Position numbers and translations under genes: made by a program. Shown here piece after piece: positions 8,961 through 20,033 of a stretch of DNA of 64,000 nucleotides. Numbering within the stretch: the first letter of the stretch is position 1; every line of letters starts with the position of its first letter. Origin of the DNA: Streptomyces pilosus (GTDB lineage Bacteria > Actinomycetota > Actinomycetes > Streptomycetales > Streptomycetaceae); assembly GCF_014649835.1 (NCBI RefSeq), contig NZ_BMTU01000007.1, forward strand, positions 124,001 through 188,000, in the 5' to 3' direction. A model generated the notes under the pieces. The model saw only the letters and a list, made by a program, of their open reading frames with translations. It was not told where the DNA came from and made no database searches.

Positions 8961-9460
8961 CGGGGGCTCCCGGTGGACTCGGTCTCCAGGTTCTGGCGCA
9001 GCTCGCTGCGGAGCTCGGGGGTCAGCACATGGCCGGCGCGGCCGACGAACAGGGCCATGTGGTACGCCACCACGCTCATGTCGCAGTCGGCGGCACCGTG
9101 CACGCCGAGCAGCGAGCCGTCGCTGATCGACATCACGAAGAGGCTGCCCTCGTCCATGGCGACCATCGTGTGTTTGACCGGGCCGAAGTCCATCAGCTTG
9201 GACGCGCCGACGGTGAGGCTGCCGATGCCGGAGACGACGGTGGCGAGGTCGGCGGCGGAGCCGCGCGGTCCGGTGCGGGTGGCGCCGCGCTCGTCGCGGG
9301 CCTGTGCGTTGCGGTGGTCGTCGGAGGAGAGCAGCAGCAGCCCGTCGGAGGAGACCACCGCGACGGAGAGGATGCCGGGCACCTCCTCGACGAGGTTGGT
9401 CAGCAGCCAGTGCAGGTTGCGGGCCTCACTGCTCAGTCCGAAGGTACTGGGCGCGGTCAA
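8957..9460 (-). CDS. cvnB: Conservon roadblock/LC7 protein CvnB
   Basis: This 167-residue roadblock/LC7-domain protein has the typical start EARNLHWLLTNLVEEVPGILSVAVVSSDGLLL. Roadblock proteins regulate small GTPases, and in conservons CvnB is proposed to act on CvnD. The four-base overlaps with cvnA (9457-9460) and cvnC (8957-8960) indicate a tightly coupled operon. Nothing unusual is visible in the sequence. Confidence 0.95.
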   Translation of the reverse strand: MTAPSTFGLSSEARNLHWLLTNLVEEVPGILSVAVVSSDGLLLLSSDDHRNAQARDERGATRTGPRGSAADLATVVSGIGSLTVGASKLMDFGPVKHTMVAMDEGSLFVMSISDGSLLGVHGAADCDMSVVAYHMALFVGRAGHVLTPELRSELRQNLETESTGSPR

Positions 9461-12400
9461 CTGCTTGCCTCCTCGACGGTGCCCCCCGTGGCTTCTTCGG
9501 ATGGTGCGCCGGTGCCGTCCGGCTGCTGGTGGCGGCCGGTGCGGGACCGCTCGGCCATCTCCGCCTCGACGTCCCGGCGGCCGGCGTCCGCCCCCTGACG
9601 GAACCCGCCCAGCCTGCGGCGCAGCGCCTCGGCGTCCACGGACCCCGCACGGGGGCGCGGGGCGGCGACGGGCGCGCTGATCTTCGGGGTGCGCTTGGGC
9701 AGCCCCTTGGCGGTGACGGGGCCCTCGTCCGCGACACGCGCGTGCTCCGGCCGCGGCGGCTGCGCGTCCGCGCGGGGAGGCGGGGGTACGTCCCCGGCCC
9801 CGGGACGTGCGTCCCCGGCCGGCCGCGGAGCCCCGGGAACCGGCTCGTCCCCGGTCCCGTGCCCACCGCCGGGACGGACACCGCCGGCGTGCCGGGTGAC
9901 CCCGGCCACCGGCTCGTCGCCGAACCCGTGCCCGGCACCCCCGTTCACGTCATCGGCGTCGGCGGGCCGCGCGGGGCCCGGCACGGACGCGTGCCCGGCG
10001 CCCGGGCTCACGCCCTCGGCGGGCCGGACCTCTCCGGCGGCGGACCCGGTGCCGGACCCGTGCCCGGGGTCCGCGGGCACGGCCCCGGTCCCGGCGGGCC
10101 GCGAGGGGCCCCGGATCTCGCTCGCGGGCTCGTGGCCGGCGCCCGGGCGCGCGGTCTCCGCCTCGGCGGTGGCAGGGTGCGCGGCCGCGACGTCCGGGCC
10201 GCCGCCGGAACCGGACGGCTCCGTGCCGGTGGTCCGCGTCCCGGCGCCGGCTGCCGTGCCGGGCTCCGTGTCCCGGGGGCTCGCCTGATCTGCGGCCGAG
10301 GACGGGGGTACCGGTGCGGCCGGATCCGGCTGAGCCGGGATCAGCAGTTCCATCGTCGTCTCGGCCGGCCGCTCCGGTGGCGCGCCCGCGCCCTCGTCTC
10401 CCGCGGCACCGTCGGACGGCTCGGCCGTCCCGGGGTGGCCGGCGGGGGCGTCGGCCTCGCGGCCCTGCGGGGCTCCGTCCGTGCCCGCGGGCGCTTGCGC
10501 GCGGGCCGCCTGGTCCGCGTGTCCGGCGTCGGCGGCGTCCTGGGCGGGCCCGGGCGCGGACGGCTCGTCACGGCCCGACACGGCACCGCCGGCACGGTCC
10601 TCGGCGGGAGCGTCCGCAGGGGCCGGTGCGGAGCCCCCGGTGTCACCCGTGGCGGCGTCGGGGCCGTGGTCCTCCGCGTCCGCCCGGTCCTTCCCGGGCC
10701 CGCCCTCGCGTCCGGGGGCGAGGGCGTCGTCGTGGTCCTCCGCGGGACCGTCCACCCCGCCGGGCGGGAGGTCGTCCGCCGGGCCCGCCCCCGGTGCCGC
10801 GCCCTCCACCGCCCGCTCCGCGAGGGCGACCAGCGGGTCGCCGGACTGGGTGCGGCCGTGCAGGACGTTGGAGTTGGCCTCGGCGTCCGCGCCCGGCAGG
10901 GAGACGGTGTGGGAGGCGCCGGGGACCGAGGCGGGGACGGCGGTGGGGGTGGCCGGGGCCAGCAGGGGGTCGGGGAGGACGACGACCGCCGCGATGCCGC
11001 CCTGCTTCTGCTCGCGCAGCCGCACCCGGACACCGTGCCGGTGGGCGAGCCGGGCCACGACGTACAGGCCGAGCCCGAGACCGTCCTCGCCCTCCGTGTC
11101 GTACGTGGTCTCCGGGTCGAACTCGGACAGGCGGGCGTTGAGCCGTTCCAGCCGGTCGGCCGCCATGCCGATGCCCTCGTCCTGGACGGAGAGCATGACC
11201 TCGCCGTTCTCCAGCAGCCAGCCGGACACCTCGACGGGCAGGTCGGGCGGGGAGAACGACGTGGCGTTCTCCATCAGCTCGGCGAGCAGGTGGGACAGGT
11301 CGTCCGCCGCGAACCCGGCGATGTGCGCGTGCGGCGGCAGCGCGGCGATCCGGACCCGGTCGTAGCGCTCGATCTCGCTGACCGCGGCCCGTACGACGTC
11401 GACGAGCGGGACGGGTCCCGCCGTGTGCCGGCCCTGCTCGGTACCGGCGAGGACGAGGAGGTTCTCGCTGTGCCGGCGCATGACGGTGGCGAAGTGGTCG
11501 AGCTTGAAGAGGGTGGCGAGCCGGTCGGGGTCGTCCTCGCGCTCCTCGAGGCTCTCGATCACGCCGAGCTGACGCTCCACCAGCCCGAGGGTGCGCAGGG
11601 CGAGATTGACGAAGGTGCCGCCGATGCCGGCGCGCAGCCGTTCCAGGTGGGCCGTCGACTCGGCCAGTTCGGTGCGCAGTTCCTCGCGGGCGTCGGCCAT
11701 CTTCTGCCGCTGGCCGACGAGGTGCTTGCGGTCGGCCTCCAGGGTGGCGATCCGCTCGGCGAGCCGGGCCGCGTGCGCGTGCAGGGCGTTGACGGAGCGG
11801 ACGACCTGGGCGAACTCGTCGTTGCGGCCGGTGAAGGCGACCGGTTCCTGGCCGGCGGGGTCCTCCGCCTCGGCGAGCCGCGCGGAACCCCGGCGCAGTA
11901 CGGACAGCGGACGGGTGAGCGTGCGGGCCATGGCCGTGGCGACCCCGACCGCGAGCAGCATCAGGGCGCCGAGGGCGGCGATCCGGATCTCCAGCTCGGT
12001 GACGTCGTCGTCGCGGAGCTGGGCGAGGTCCTTGGCGCGCTGGTCGAAGAGCGCGAACTCCGCGCCGCGCATCGTCTCGATCCGCGCGGTGAGCGCGGCC
12101 CGCAGCTTCTTGGTGCTGGTGTCGAGTTCGGAGTCGGAGAGGGTCGGCCGGTCGGTGAGGCGCGCGAGGTACTTCTCGGCGGCGTCGACCTCCGGGCCGT
12201 TGACCGTGGCGTCGTAGGAGGTGCGGGCGCTCGCGGGCGCGGCCTCGCGGAAGTCGGCGAGGGCGGCGTCGGAGCGCAGCCGGGCCTGGAGCGCGGCGGC
12301 GGTCAGCTCGTCGCGCTGCTCGGCGTCGGCGTCCGAGAAGGAGGTGGACGTGCTGGGCAGGCCGGTGATCGGGTCGATCACGGTCTCGGTGCCGCGCGGC

Positions 12401-13047
12401 ACGGTGAGCGCGGCGAGCAGCAGTCCGCGGGTGGCGGCGGCCTGCTGGACGGCGGCGTCCAGCTCGGCGAGGGCGTGCGCCCCGGAGCCGGCCCGGGGCG
12501 GGGTCCGCTCCGCCAGCCGCCCGGCCAGCCGGTGCAGCTGGTTGACCGCGGTGGAGTACGCCTGGTGCGCTTCGAGCGCGCTGGTCTTGCCCGTGAGCGC
12601 CGCGCGCCGTACGGCCGCGACGGCGTCGAGCTCCTCGCGCAGCGCCTCCGAGGTGTCGGTGTCGGCGCGCAGTTCCTCCACCTGCCGGTCGACCCGGGCG
12701 CTGTGCTCCTCCGAGGGCGCCTTGGACTCGGGCCGGCCCGCGGCGATGTAGGGGACGACCTCGTCGCGCTCGTCGGCGAGGGAGTGGGCGAGCGCGAGGG
12801 CGTCCTGGGTCCGCTCGGCGAGGGTCACCAGGTTCTGGGAGTCGTGGAGCTGCCCGGAGGCGGCGATCACGGAGGGTGCCCCGGCGCCGGCGATCGCGGC
12901 GGCCACCACGGCCACGGCGACGATGAGCCGGTTGCGTACGTGGGTGGGGCGGCCCCTGCCGACGGTGGGCTTCTGCTCCGCGTCCCCCGCGGGGGCCGTC
13001 TGCTTGCCTTTGCGACGAGGCCGCGTCTTCTGCACCGGTGCTCGCAT
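9457..13047 (-). CDS. cvnA: Conservon sensor histidine kinase-like protein CvnA with a very long repetitive tail
   Basis: This protein of about 1196 residues has a first membrane helix at about 41-62, an extracytoplasmic helical sensor region and a second helix at about 352-372. A HAMP-like linker follows, then a kinase core with a helical dimerisation segment near 515 and an ATPase domain (ENAT near 592, DEGIG near 622, GLGLGLYV near 659). No canonical H-box is obvious. From about residue 690 the protein is a low-complexity Pro/Gly/Ala/Glu/Asp tail of roughly 500 residues with approximate repeats. I start at the ATG at 13047 (MRAPVQK), preceded by AGGA. It heads the cvnA-B-C-D-monooxygenase unit. 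Confidence 0.92.
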   Translation of the reverse strand: MRAPVQKTRPRRKGKQTAPAGDAEQKPTVGRGRPTHVRNRLIVAVAVVAAAIAGAGAPSVIAASGQLHDSQNLVTLAERTQDALALAHSLADERDEVVPYIAAGRPESKAPSEEHSARVDRQVEELRADTDTSEALREELDAVAAVRRAALTGKTSALEAHQAYSTAVNQLHRLAGRLAERTPPRAGSGAHALAELDAAVQQAAATRGLLLAALTVPRGTETVIDPITGLPSTSTSFSDADAEQRDELTAAALQARLRSDAALADFREAAPASARTSYDATVNGPEVDAAEKYLARLTDRPTLSDSELDTSTKKLRAALTARIETMRGAEFALFDQRAKDLAQLRDDDVTELEIRIAALGALMLLAVGVATAMARTLTRPLSVLRRGSARLAEAEDPAGQEPVAFTGRNDEFAQVVRSVNALHAHAARLAERIATLEADRKHLVGQRQKMADAREELRTELAESTAHLERLRAGIGGTFVNLALRTLGLVERQLGVIESLEEREDDPDRLATLFKLDHFATVMRRHSENLLVLAGTEQGRHTAGPVPLVDVVRAAVSEIERYDRVRIAALPPHAHIAGFAADDLSHLLAELMENATSFSPPDLPVEVSGWLLENGEVMLSVQDEGIGMAADRLERLNARLSEFDPETTYDTEGEDGLGLGLYVVARLAHRHGVRVRLREQKQGGIAAVVVLPDPLLAPATPTAVPASVPGASHTVSLPGADAEANSNVLHGRTQSGDPLVALAERAVEGAAPGAGPADDLPPGGVDGPAEDHDDALAPGREGGPGKDRADAEDHGPDAATGDTGGSAPAPADAPAEDRAGGAVSGRDEPSAPGPAQDAADAGHADQAARAQAPAGTDGAPQGREADAPAGHPGTAEPSDGAAGDEGAGAPPERPAETTMELLIPAQPDPAAPVPPSSAADQASPRDTEPGTAAGAGTRTTGTEPSGSGGGPDVAAAHPATAEAETARPGAGHEPASEIRGPSRPAGTGAVPADPGHGSGTGSAAGEVRPAEGVSPGAGHASVPGPARPADADDVNGGAGHGFGDEPVAGVTRHAGGVRPGGGHGTGDEPVPGAPRPAGDARPGAGDVPPPPRADAQPPRPEHARVADEGPVTAKGLPKRTPKISAPVAAPRPRAGSVDAEALRRRLGGFRQGADAGRRDVEAEMAERSRTGRHQQPDGTGAPSEEATGGTVEEASS

Positions 13048-13442
13048 TCCTGACTCGTGTACCCGTGGGCCCGGGTGACGCTCCGTCAACGGGTGCGGGC
13101 GGTCGTCCCGAGCCGCTGACCGCGCTCGGGCAGCGAGGCGCCCCCATCGCTCCCCGACCCTCCCAGTGCCCGTGGACAGTGGATGCGCATCACCTGACCC
13201 GCCACTCGAAGGAGTGAACCCCGGAGGTGAGTTGGGGAGCAAGTTCCGCCGCGCCGCACAGCCGTCCGGCGCGGTACGCCGGTTGGACGTCTGCGGCGGG
13301 CGGTGGCAATATTCGCCGCCACGTCTTCCCGGAGCGCTGCAATACGTCCCAAACCAGGCGTCTGACCTGCACGACTGCGGGGATCCGGCGACCGTTGCCC
13401 GTCTCCTGCGCTCCTTGTGGAGAGCTCGTGCAGACTGGCCGG
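13048..13442. other. Divergent intergenic region between cvnA and a PP2C-like gene
   Basis: This 395-base region holds the promoters for the conservon (leftward) and the PP2C-like gene (rightward). Short open frames exist in it but they are Arg/Gly-rich and lack coding character. I could not assign a convincing -35/-10 pair or a palindromic operator. Confidence 0.6.
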
Positions 13443-14237
13443 ATGCGTACGGAGCTTGTTTCGGAACCCGGTGATCCGGACCGCCCCAACGAGGACTTCG
13501 CGGGCGTCGCCCTCCCGGCTTCCGGGCGGGGCGGCTCACTCGTGGTACTGGACGGGGTCACACCGCCGGGCGACGGGGGCGGCTGTCTGCATTCGGTGCC
13601 GTGGTTCACCGCCCGGCTGGGCGGCGCGCTGACCGAACTGGCCGTTTCCCTCCCGGATGTTCCCCTCACGGAGACGCTCTCCCGCGCCCTCGCGCGTACC
13701 GCCGGGAGCCACGCGGCAACCTGTGACCTTTCTCACCCTCGTACGCCGCAGGCAACGGTGGTGCTGGCCCGCTGGTCACCGGTCTCGGTGGAGTACCTGG
13801 TGCTGTCCGACTCGGTGCTGCTGGCCGAGTCCCCGGACGGGGCGGTCACCCCGCTCCTCGACGACCGGCTGGACCGGCTGCCGCGCTCGGCCCTGGCGAC
13901 CCACGCCCTGGTGGACAGCACGCTGCGCAACAGGGAGGGCGGTTTCTTCACCGCGGCGGCGGACCCCTCGGTGGCGTCCCGCGCGGTCACCGGTTCGCTG
14001 CCGCGCGGCGAGGTGCGCACCCTGACGGCGCTGACGGACGGCGCGGCCCGCTGGGTGGAGAGGTTCCACGAGGGCGACTGGGCGGACTGCCTCGCCCTGA
14101 TCCGCGCGGAGGGCTCGCGGGCCCTGGTGGACCGGGTGCGGGAGCTGGAGCGGGCGGACGCGGCCCGCAGGACGCCGCGCCGGGGCAAGACGCACGACGA
14201 CGCGACGGTGGTCCACGCGGAGCTGGCGGCCCGGTAG
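13443..14237 (+). CDS. PP2C-like protein phosphatase domain protein
   Basis: This 264-residue protein resembles a PP2C-type phosphatase. It has an N-terminal N-E-D-F acidic motif (PDRPNEDFAG), a VVLDGVTPP segment corresponding to the DGVGG metal motif but degenerate, a STLRNREGGF region and a C-terminal DDATVVHAEL motif. Because the second metal motif is altered, activity may be reduced or specialised. I start at the ATG at 13443, directly before the acidic motif. It stands alone, divergent from the conservon, and could act in its signalling, but only proximity supports that. Confidence 0.75.
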   Translation: MRTELVSEPGDPDRPNEDFAGVALPASGRGGSLVVLDGVTPPGDGGGCLHSVPWFTARLGGALTELAVSLPDVPLTETLSRALARTAGSHAATCDLSHPRTPQATVVLARWSPVSVEYLVLSDSVLLAESPDGAVTPLLDDRLDRLPRSALATHALVDSTLRNREGGFFTAAADPSVASRAVTGSLPRGEVRTLTALTDGAARWVERFHEGDWADCLALIRAEGSRALVDRVRELERADAARRTPRRGKTHDDATVVHAELAAR

Positions 14238-14265
14238 CGGTGCTCCCCGGCCGCGCCCCGCGCCG

Positions 14266-14760
14266 TCACCGCTCCATGCCCCGGTTGAGCTGGTTCAGCA
14301 GCCGGGCGAGTTCGGTGACCTCCGCCGGGTCCCAGTCGGCGAGCCGGCCGGCGTACCGGGCGCGGCGGGCCTCGCGGACCACGCCCACCCGCCGCTGCCC
14401 CTCCTCGGTGAGGGCGACCAGCCAGGCGCGGCCGTCGGCGGGGTCCGGCTCGCGGGCGACGAGGCCGAGCTCCTCCAGCGCGCGCAGCTGGCGGGACATG
14501 GTCGCCTTGCCGACGCCGATGTAGCCGGCGAGCTCGGTGGCCCGCTGCGCCCCGCACTCATCCAGACGGACCAGCAGCCCGTAGGCGGACGGCTCCAGGT
14601 CGGGGTGGACCGCGCGGGCCATCTCCCCCTGACTGGCCCGGGCGCGGCGCAGCAGGACGGTCAACTCGCGTTCCAGCGCGAGGAATCCGGGCTGTTCCAC
14701 ATCGGCCCCGGGTCCCGGGGAGGCGGCACGGTCCCCGCCGCCGTTTCCGTCTTCGTGCAC
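14266..14760 (-). CDS. MarR family transcriptional regulator
   Basis: This is a winged-helix MarR protein, with ATELAGYIGVGKATMSRQLRALEELGLVAREPDPADGRAW forming the HTH and wing. The open frame extends far upstream, but the low-complexity Arg/Pro stretch there is unlikely to be translated. I choose the GTG at 14760 (164 residues), which has a GGGG-containing upstream region; the start is uncertain. It is convergent with the PP2C-like gene and divergent from a secreted muramidase. Its ligand is unknown. Confidence 0.82.
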   Translation of the reverse strand: MHEDGNGGGDRAASPGPGADVEQPGFLALERELTVLLRRARASQGEMARAVHPDLEPSAYGLLVRLDECGAQRATELAGYIGVGKATMSRQLRALEELGLVAREPDPADGRAWLVALTEEGQRRVGVVREARRARYAGRLADWDPAEVTELARLLNQLNRGMER

Positions 14761-15016
14761 GTCTGCCCCTGCCTCGGTCTTCCCGCTCGGTCCGTGTCCC
14801 GCCAAGTGGCGACGTCGACGCGGCTCCACCAGTATTTCGCAGGCGTAGACCAACGGCAGTGGGAGGCGCCTCCCCCGCCCCGGCGGGGAGGCCGTTCCGC
14901 CCGCCGCCGTGATCCACGCGCGCCCTGTCTCTACCAGGCGACCACGTGGCATGCCCACTACATGGGATGTGGGTCACATTCCGGGTTCGCCCCCACCGAC
15001 CTTTCGGAGATGCGTC

Positions 15017-15841
15017 ATGCCTGTGCTCAGATCCGGCCTCACCCGTTCGTCAGCGCTCTCGGCCGCCGGGGCGGTCCTGCTCGCGCTCCTCACCCTCCCC
15101 GGCACGGCCGCCGCGGACGGCGCCTCCCCCACCGTGCCGCCACGCGGCTCCGCCCACATGGGCATGGGCGTGATCGCCCACGACGGCCAGAGCGGCGTCC
15201 CCACCGCCCGGTCCACCCAGACGGAGGGCGTGGACGTCTCCAGCCACCAGGGCAACGTCGCCTGGCCGACCCTGTGGAACAGCGGGGTCCGCTGGGCCTA
15301 CGCCAAGGCCACGGAGGGCACGTACTACACCAACCCGTACCACGCCCAGCAGTACAACGGCTCCTACGACGTCGGCATGGTCCGCGGCGCGTACCACTTC
15401 GCGACCCCCGACACCGCGAGCGGCGCCGCCCAGGCCGACTTCTTCGTGGACCGCGGCGGCGCCTGGTCCGCCGACGGACGGACCCTGCCGGGCGTGCTGG
15501 ACATCGAGTGGAACCCCTACGGCGACGCCTGCTACGGCAAGTCCGCGTCCTCGATGGTGAGCTGGATCCGCGACTTCCTGGACCAGTACCGGGCCCGCAC
15601 CGGCCGTGACGCCGTCATCTACACGGCGACCAGCTGGTGGAAGCAGTGCACCGGCAACTACGCCGGCTTCGCCTCCACCACTCCGCTGTGGGTGGCCCGG
15701 TACGCCTCCACCGTGGGCGAACTGCCCGCCGGCTGGACCACGTACACCATGTGGCAGTACACCTCGACCGGTCCGACCGTCGGCGACCACGACCGCTTCA
15801 ACGGCACCCTGGACCGGCTGCGCGCCTTCGCGGCCGGCTGA
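15017..15841 (+). CDS. Secreted GH25 muramidase (lysozyme M1/cellosyl type)
   Basis: This 274-residue protein has a Sec or Tat-like signal peptide (residues 1 to about 36, ending near GTAAA) and a C-terminal GH25 domain starting at TEGVDVSSHQGNV. The catalytic acidic pair lies in GVDVSSHQG and LDIEWNPYG. The family cleaves the beta-1,4 bond between N-acetylmuramic acid and N-acetylglucosamine, like cellosyl of S. coelicolor. The ATG at 15017 follows a GGAG with seven-base spacing. It is probably a single-gene unit and its 3' end faces lon. Confidence 0.94.
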   Translation: MPVLRSGLTRSSALSAAGAVLLALLTLPGTAAADGASPTVPPRGSAHMGMGVIAHDGQSGVPTARSTQTEGVDVSSHQGNVAWPTLWNSGVRWAYAKATEGTYYTNPYHAQQYNGSYDVGMVRGAYHFATPDTASGAAQADFFVDRGGAWSADGRTLPGVLDIEWNPYGDACYGKSASSMVSWIRDFLDQYRARTGRDAVIYTATSWWKQCTGNYAGFASTTPLWVARYASTVGELPAGWTTYTMWQYTSTGPTVGDHDRFNGTLDRLRAFAAG

Positions 15842-15912
15842 TCCGCCCCGCGGGCACGGGAGAGGCCCGGGCCTCCGTCACGGGACCCGGGCCTCCCCGA
15901 ACCGGTCGCTCG

Positions 15913-18327
<2,415 letters not shown>

Positions 18328-18349
18328 GATCTCCCCTTCGGCAGTCAAG

Positions 18350-18368
18350 TTGAGCTATGCCGACTCAA
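18350..18368 (-). promoter_or_regulatory. HAIR-type HspR operator upstream of lon
   Basis: On the minus strand the sequence reads TTGAGT, seven bases, GCTCAA. The consensus HAIR element is CTTGAGT-N7-ACTCAAG, so one half-site is intact and the other has one mismatch in its core. It lies 22-41 bases upstream of the lon start. Repression of lon by HspR is described in Streptomyces; binding at this site is inferred. Confidence 0.7.
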
Positions 18369-18477
18369 TGCAGGGGAGCCGCCGAATGTTCCCGGGGCCG
18401 CGTTCGCTCTCAGCGATCATCGCTCCGGGGTCCCGGAGTCCCGGCCGCCGCGGAACGGGAACTGCCAGGATGAACGC

Positions 18478-19167
18478 ATGTCCGCCCCGTACGACATTCC
18501 CGAGCCTCCCGAGATCCTGGACCGCCGCGAGGGCCCCTACGGCGAGGTCGTGCTGCGCAGGCACGGCGGCCTGCTCCAGATCATCGCCAACGGCTGCTTC
18601 CTGATGGACACCTCCGACGGCCGTTCGGAGCGGCTGCTGGTCGACGCCGCCCTGGCCGCGCTCGACGCCCGCGTGACGGGTCCGCGGGTGCTGATCGGGG
18701 GCCTCGGGGTGGGGTTCTCGCTGGCCCACGCGGCGGGACAGTCCCGGTGGGGGCGGATCACCGTGGTGGAGCGCGAGCCGGCCGTCGTCGAGTGGCACCG
18801 CACGGGACCGCTGGCCGGGCTCTCCGCGCGGGCCCTCGCCGACCCCCGCACGGAGATCGTCGAGACCGACCTCGTCGCCTACGTCCATGAGACGTGCGAC
18901 ACGTTCGACGCGCTGTGCCTCGACATCGACAACGGGCCCGGCTGGACCGTCACCGAGGACAACGGGGGCCTCTACGCGCACGCCGGACTCACGGCCTGCG
19001 CACGGGTGTTGAATCCGGGCGGGGTGCTCGCGGTCTGGTCCGCGCGGCCGTCCCCGGAATTCGAGGGAACCTTGCGGAATGCCGGGTTCCGGCAGGTGCG
19101 TACCGAAGAGATCCCCGTTGCCCGGGGCGTTCCGGACGCCGTCCACATCGGCGTCCGCCCTGGATAG
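18478..19167 (+). CDS. Spermidine synthase-like SAM-dependent methyltransferase fold protein
   Basis: This 229-residue protein has a Rossmann-type core with a VLIGGLGVGFSL motif I, an ITVVEREP acidic strand end, a DALCLDIDNGP segment and a NPGGVLAVWS motif. It resembles spermidine-synthase-like proteins, but polyamine-site residues are not evident, so the substrate is unknown. The ATG at 18478 has an AGGA motif about eight bases upstream. It is divergent from lon across a 150-base region. Confidence 0.8.
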   Translation: MSAPYDIPEPPEILDRREGPYGEVVLRRHGGLLQIIANGCFLMDTSDGRSERLLVDAALAALDARVTGPRVLIGGLGVGFSLAHAAGQSRWGRITVVEREPAVVEWHRTGPLAGLSARALADPRTEIVETDLVAYVHETCDTFDALCLDIDNGPGWTVTEDNGGLYAHAGLTACARVLNPGGVLAVWSARPSPEFEGTLRNAGFRQVRTEEIPVARGVPDAVHIGVRPG

Positions 19168-19292
19168 CAAAGCCGAGGTGGATCCCCGTACGCTGCTGCC
19201 CTGACACGGATCATTCAAGCGTCAATCGCAGTGATGCGCAGACGACGGATCACCCCACGGATTCCGGAAAAAGCACACCTCAGGGGCGGGCG

Positions 19293-20033
19293 ATGGAGCA
19301 GACACAGACCTCCCACAACGGCACGGCGACGACCACACCGGGCGCACAGCGCCGGATCCTGGTGGTCGAGGACGACGCGACGATCGTGGACGCCATCGCG
19401 ACCCGCCTGCGCGCCGAAGGGTTCCTGGTGCAAACGGCGGGCGACGGCCCGTCAGCGGTGGACACGGCGGAGGCCTGGCAGCCCGACCTGCTGATCCTCG
19501 ACATCATGCTGCCCGGCTTCGACGGCCTGGAGGTCTGCCGGCGCGTGCAGGCCCAGCGGCCGGTGCCGGTCATGATGCTCACCGCGCGGGACGACGAGAC
19601 GGACATGCTGGTCGGTCTCGGCGTCGGCGCCGACGACTACATGACCAAGCCGTTCTCCATGCGGGAACTGGCGGCGCGCGTGCACGTGCTGCTGCGCCGC
19701 ATGGAGCGCGCGGCCCTGGCGGCCACCACCCCGCGCAGTGGCATCCTGCGCCTGGGCGAACTGGAGATCGACCACGCGCAGCGCAGGGTGCGCGTGCGCA
19801 GCGAGGACGTCCACCTGACGCCCACCGAGTTCGACCTCCTGGTGTGCCTGGCGAACACGCCCCGGGCGGTGCTCTCCCGCGAGCAGCTGCTGGCCGAGGT
19901 GTGGGACTGGGCGGACGCCTCCGGCACCCGCACCGTCGACAGCCACATCAAGGCGCTGCGCCGGAAGATCGGCGCCGAGCGCATCCGCACCGTGCACGGT
20001 GTGGGCTACGCCCTGGAGACGCCGACGCCATGA
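19293..20033 (+). CDS. OmpR/PhoB family response regulator
   Basis: This 246-residue protein has an N-terminal receiver domain with acidic pocket EDD (about 26-28), phospho-acceptor Asp70 in LLILDIMLPG and the conserved Lys119, then a C-terminal winged helix (LTPTEFDLLVCLA to VDSHIKALRRKIG, ending RTVHGVGYAL). It overlaps the start of the downstream sensor kinase by four bases (ATGA), so the two form a coupled two-component system. The stimulus and regulon are unknown. Confidence 0.95.
   Translation: MEQTQTSHNGTATTTPGAQRRILVVEDDATIVDAIATRLRAEGFLVQTAGDGPSAVDTAEAWQPDLLILDIMLPGFDGLEVCRRVQAQRPVPVMMLTARDDETDMLVGLGVGADDYMTKPFSMRELAARVHVLLRRMERAALAATTPRSGILRLGELEIDHAQRRVRVRSEDVHLTPTEFDLLVCLANTPRAVLSREQLLAEVWDWADASGTRTVDSHIKALRRKIGAERIRTVHGVGYALETPTP

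Noticed and set aside
9304..13053. Very long plus-strand open frame opposite cvnA
   Set aside because: It is the antisense shadow of cvnA, rich in Gly, Arg and Val with no recognisable domain; high GC leaves antisense frames open over long stretches.
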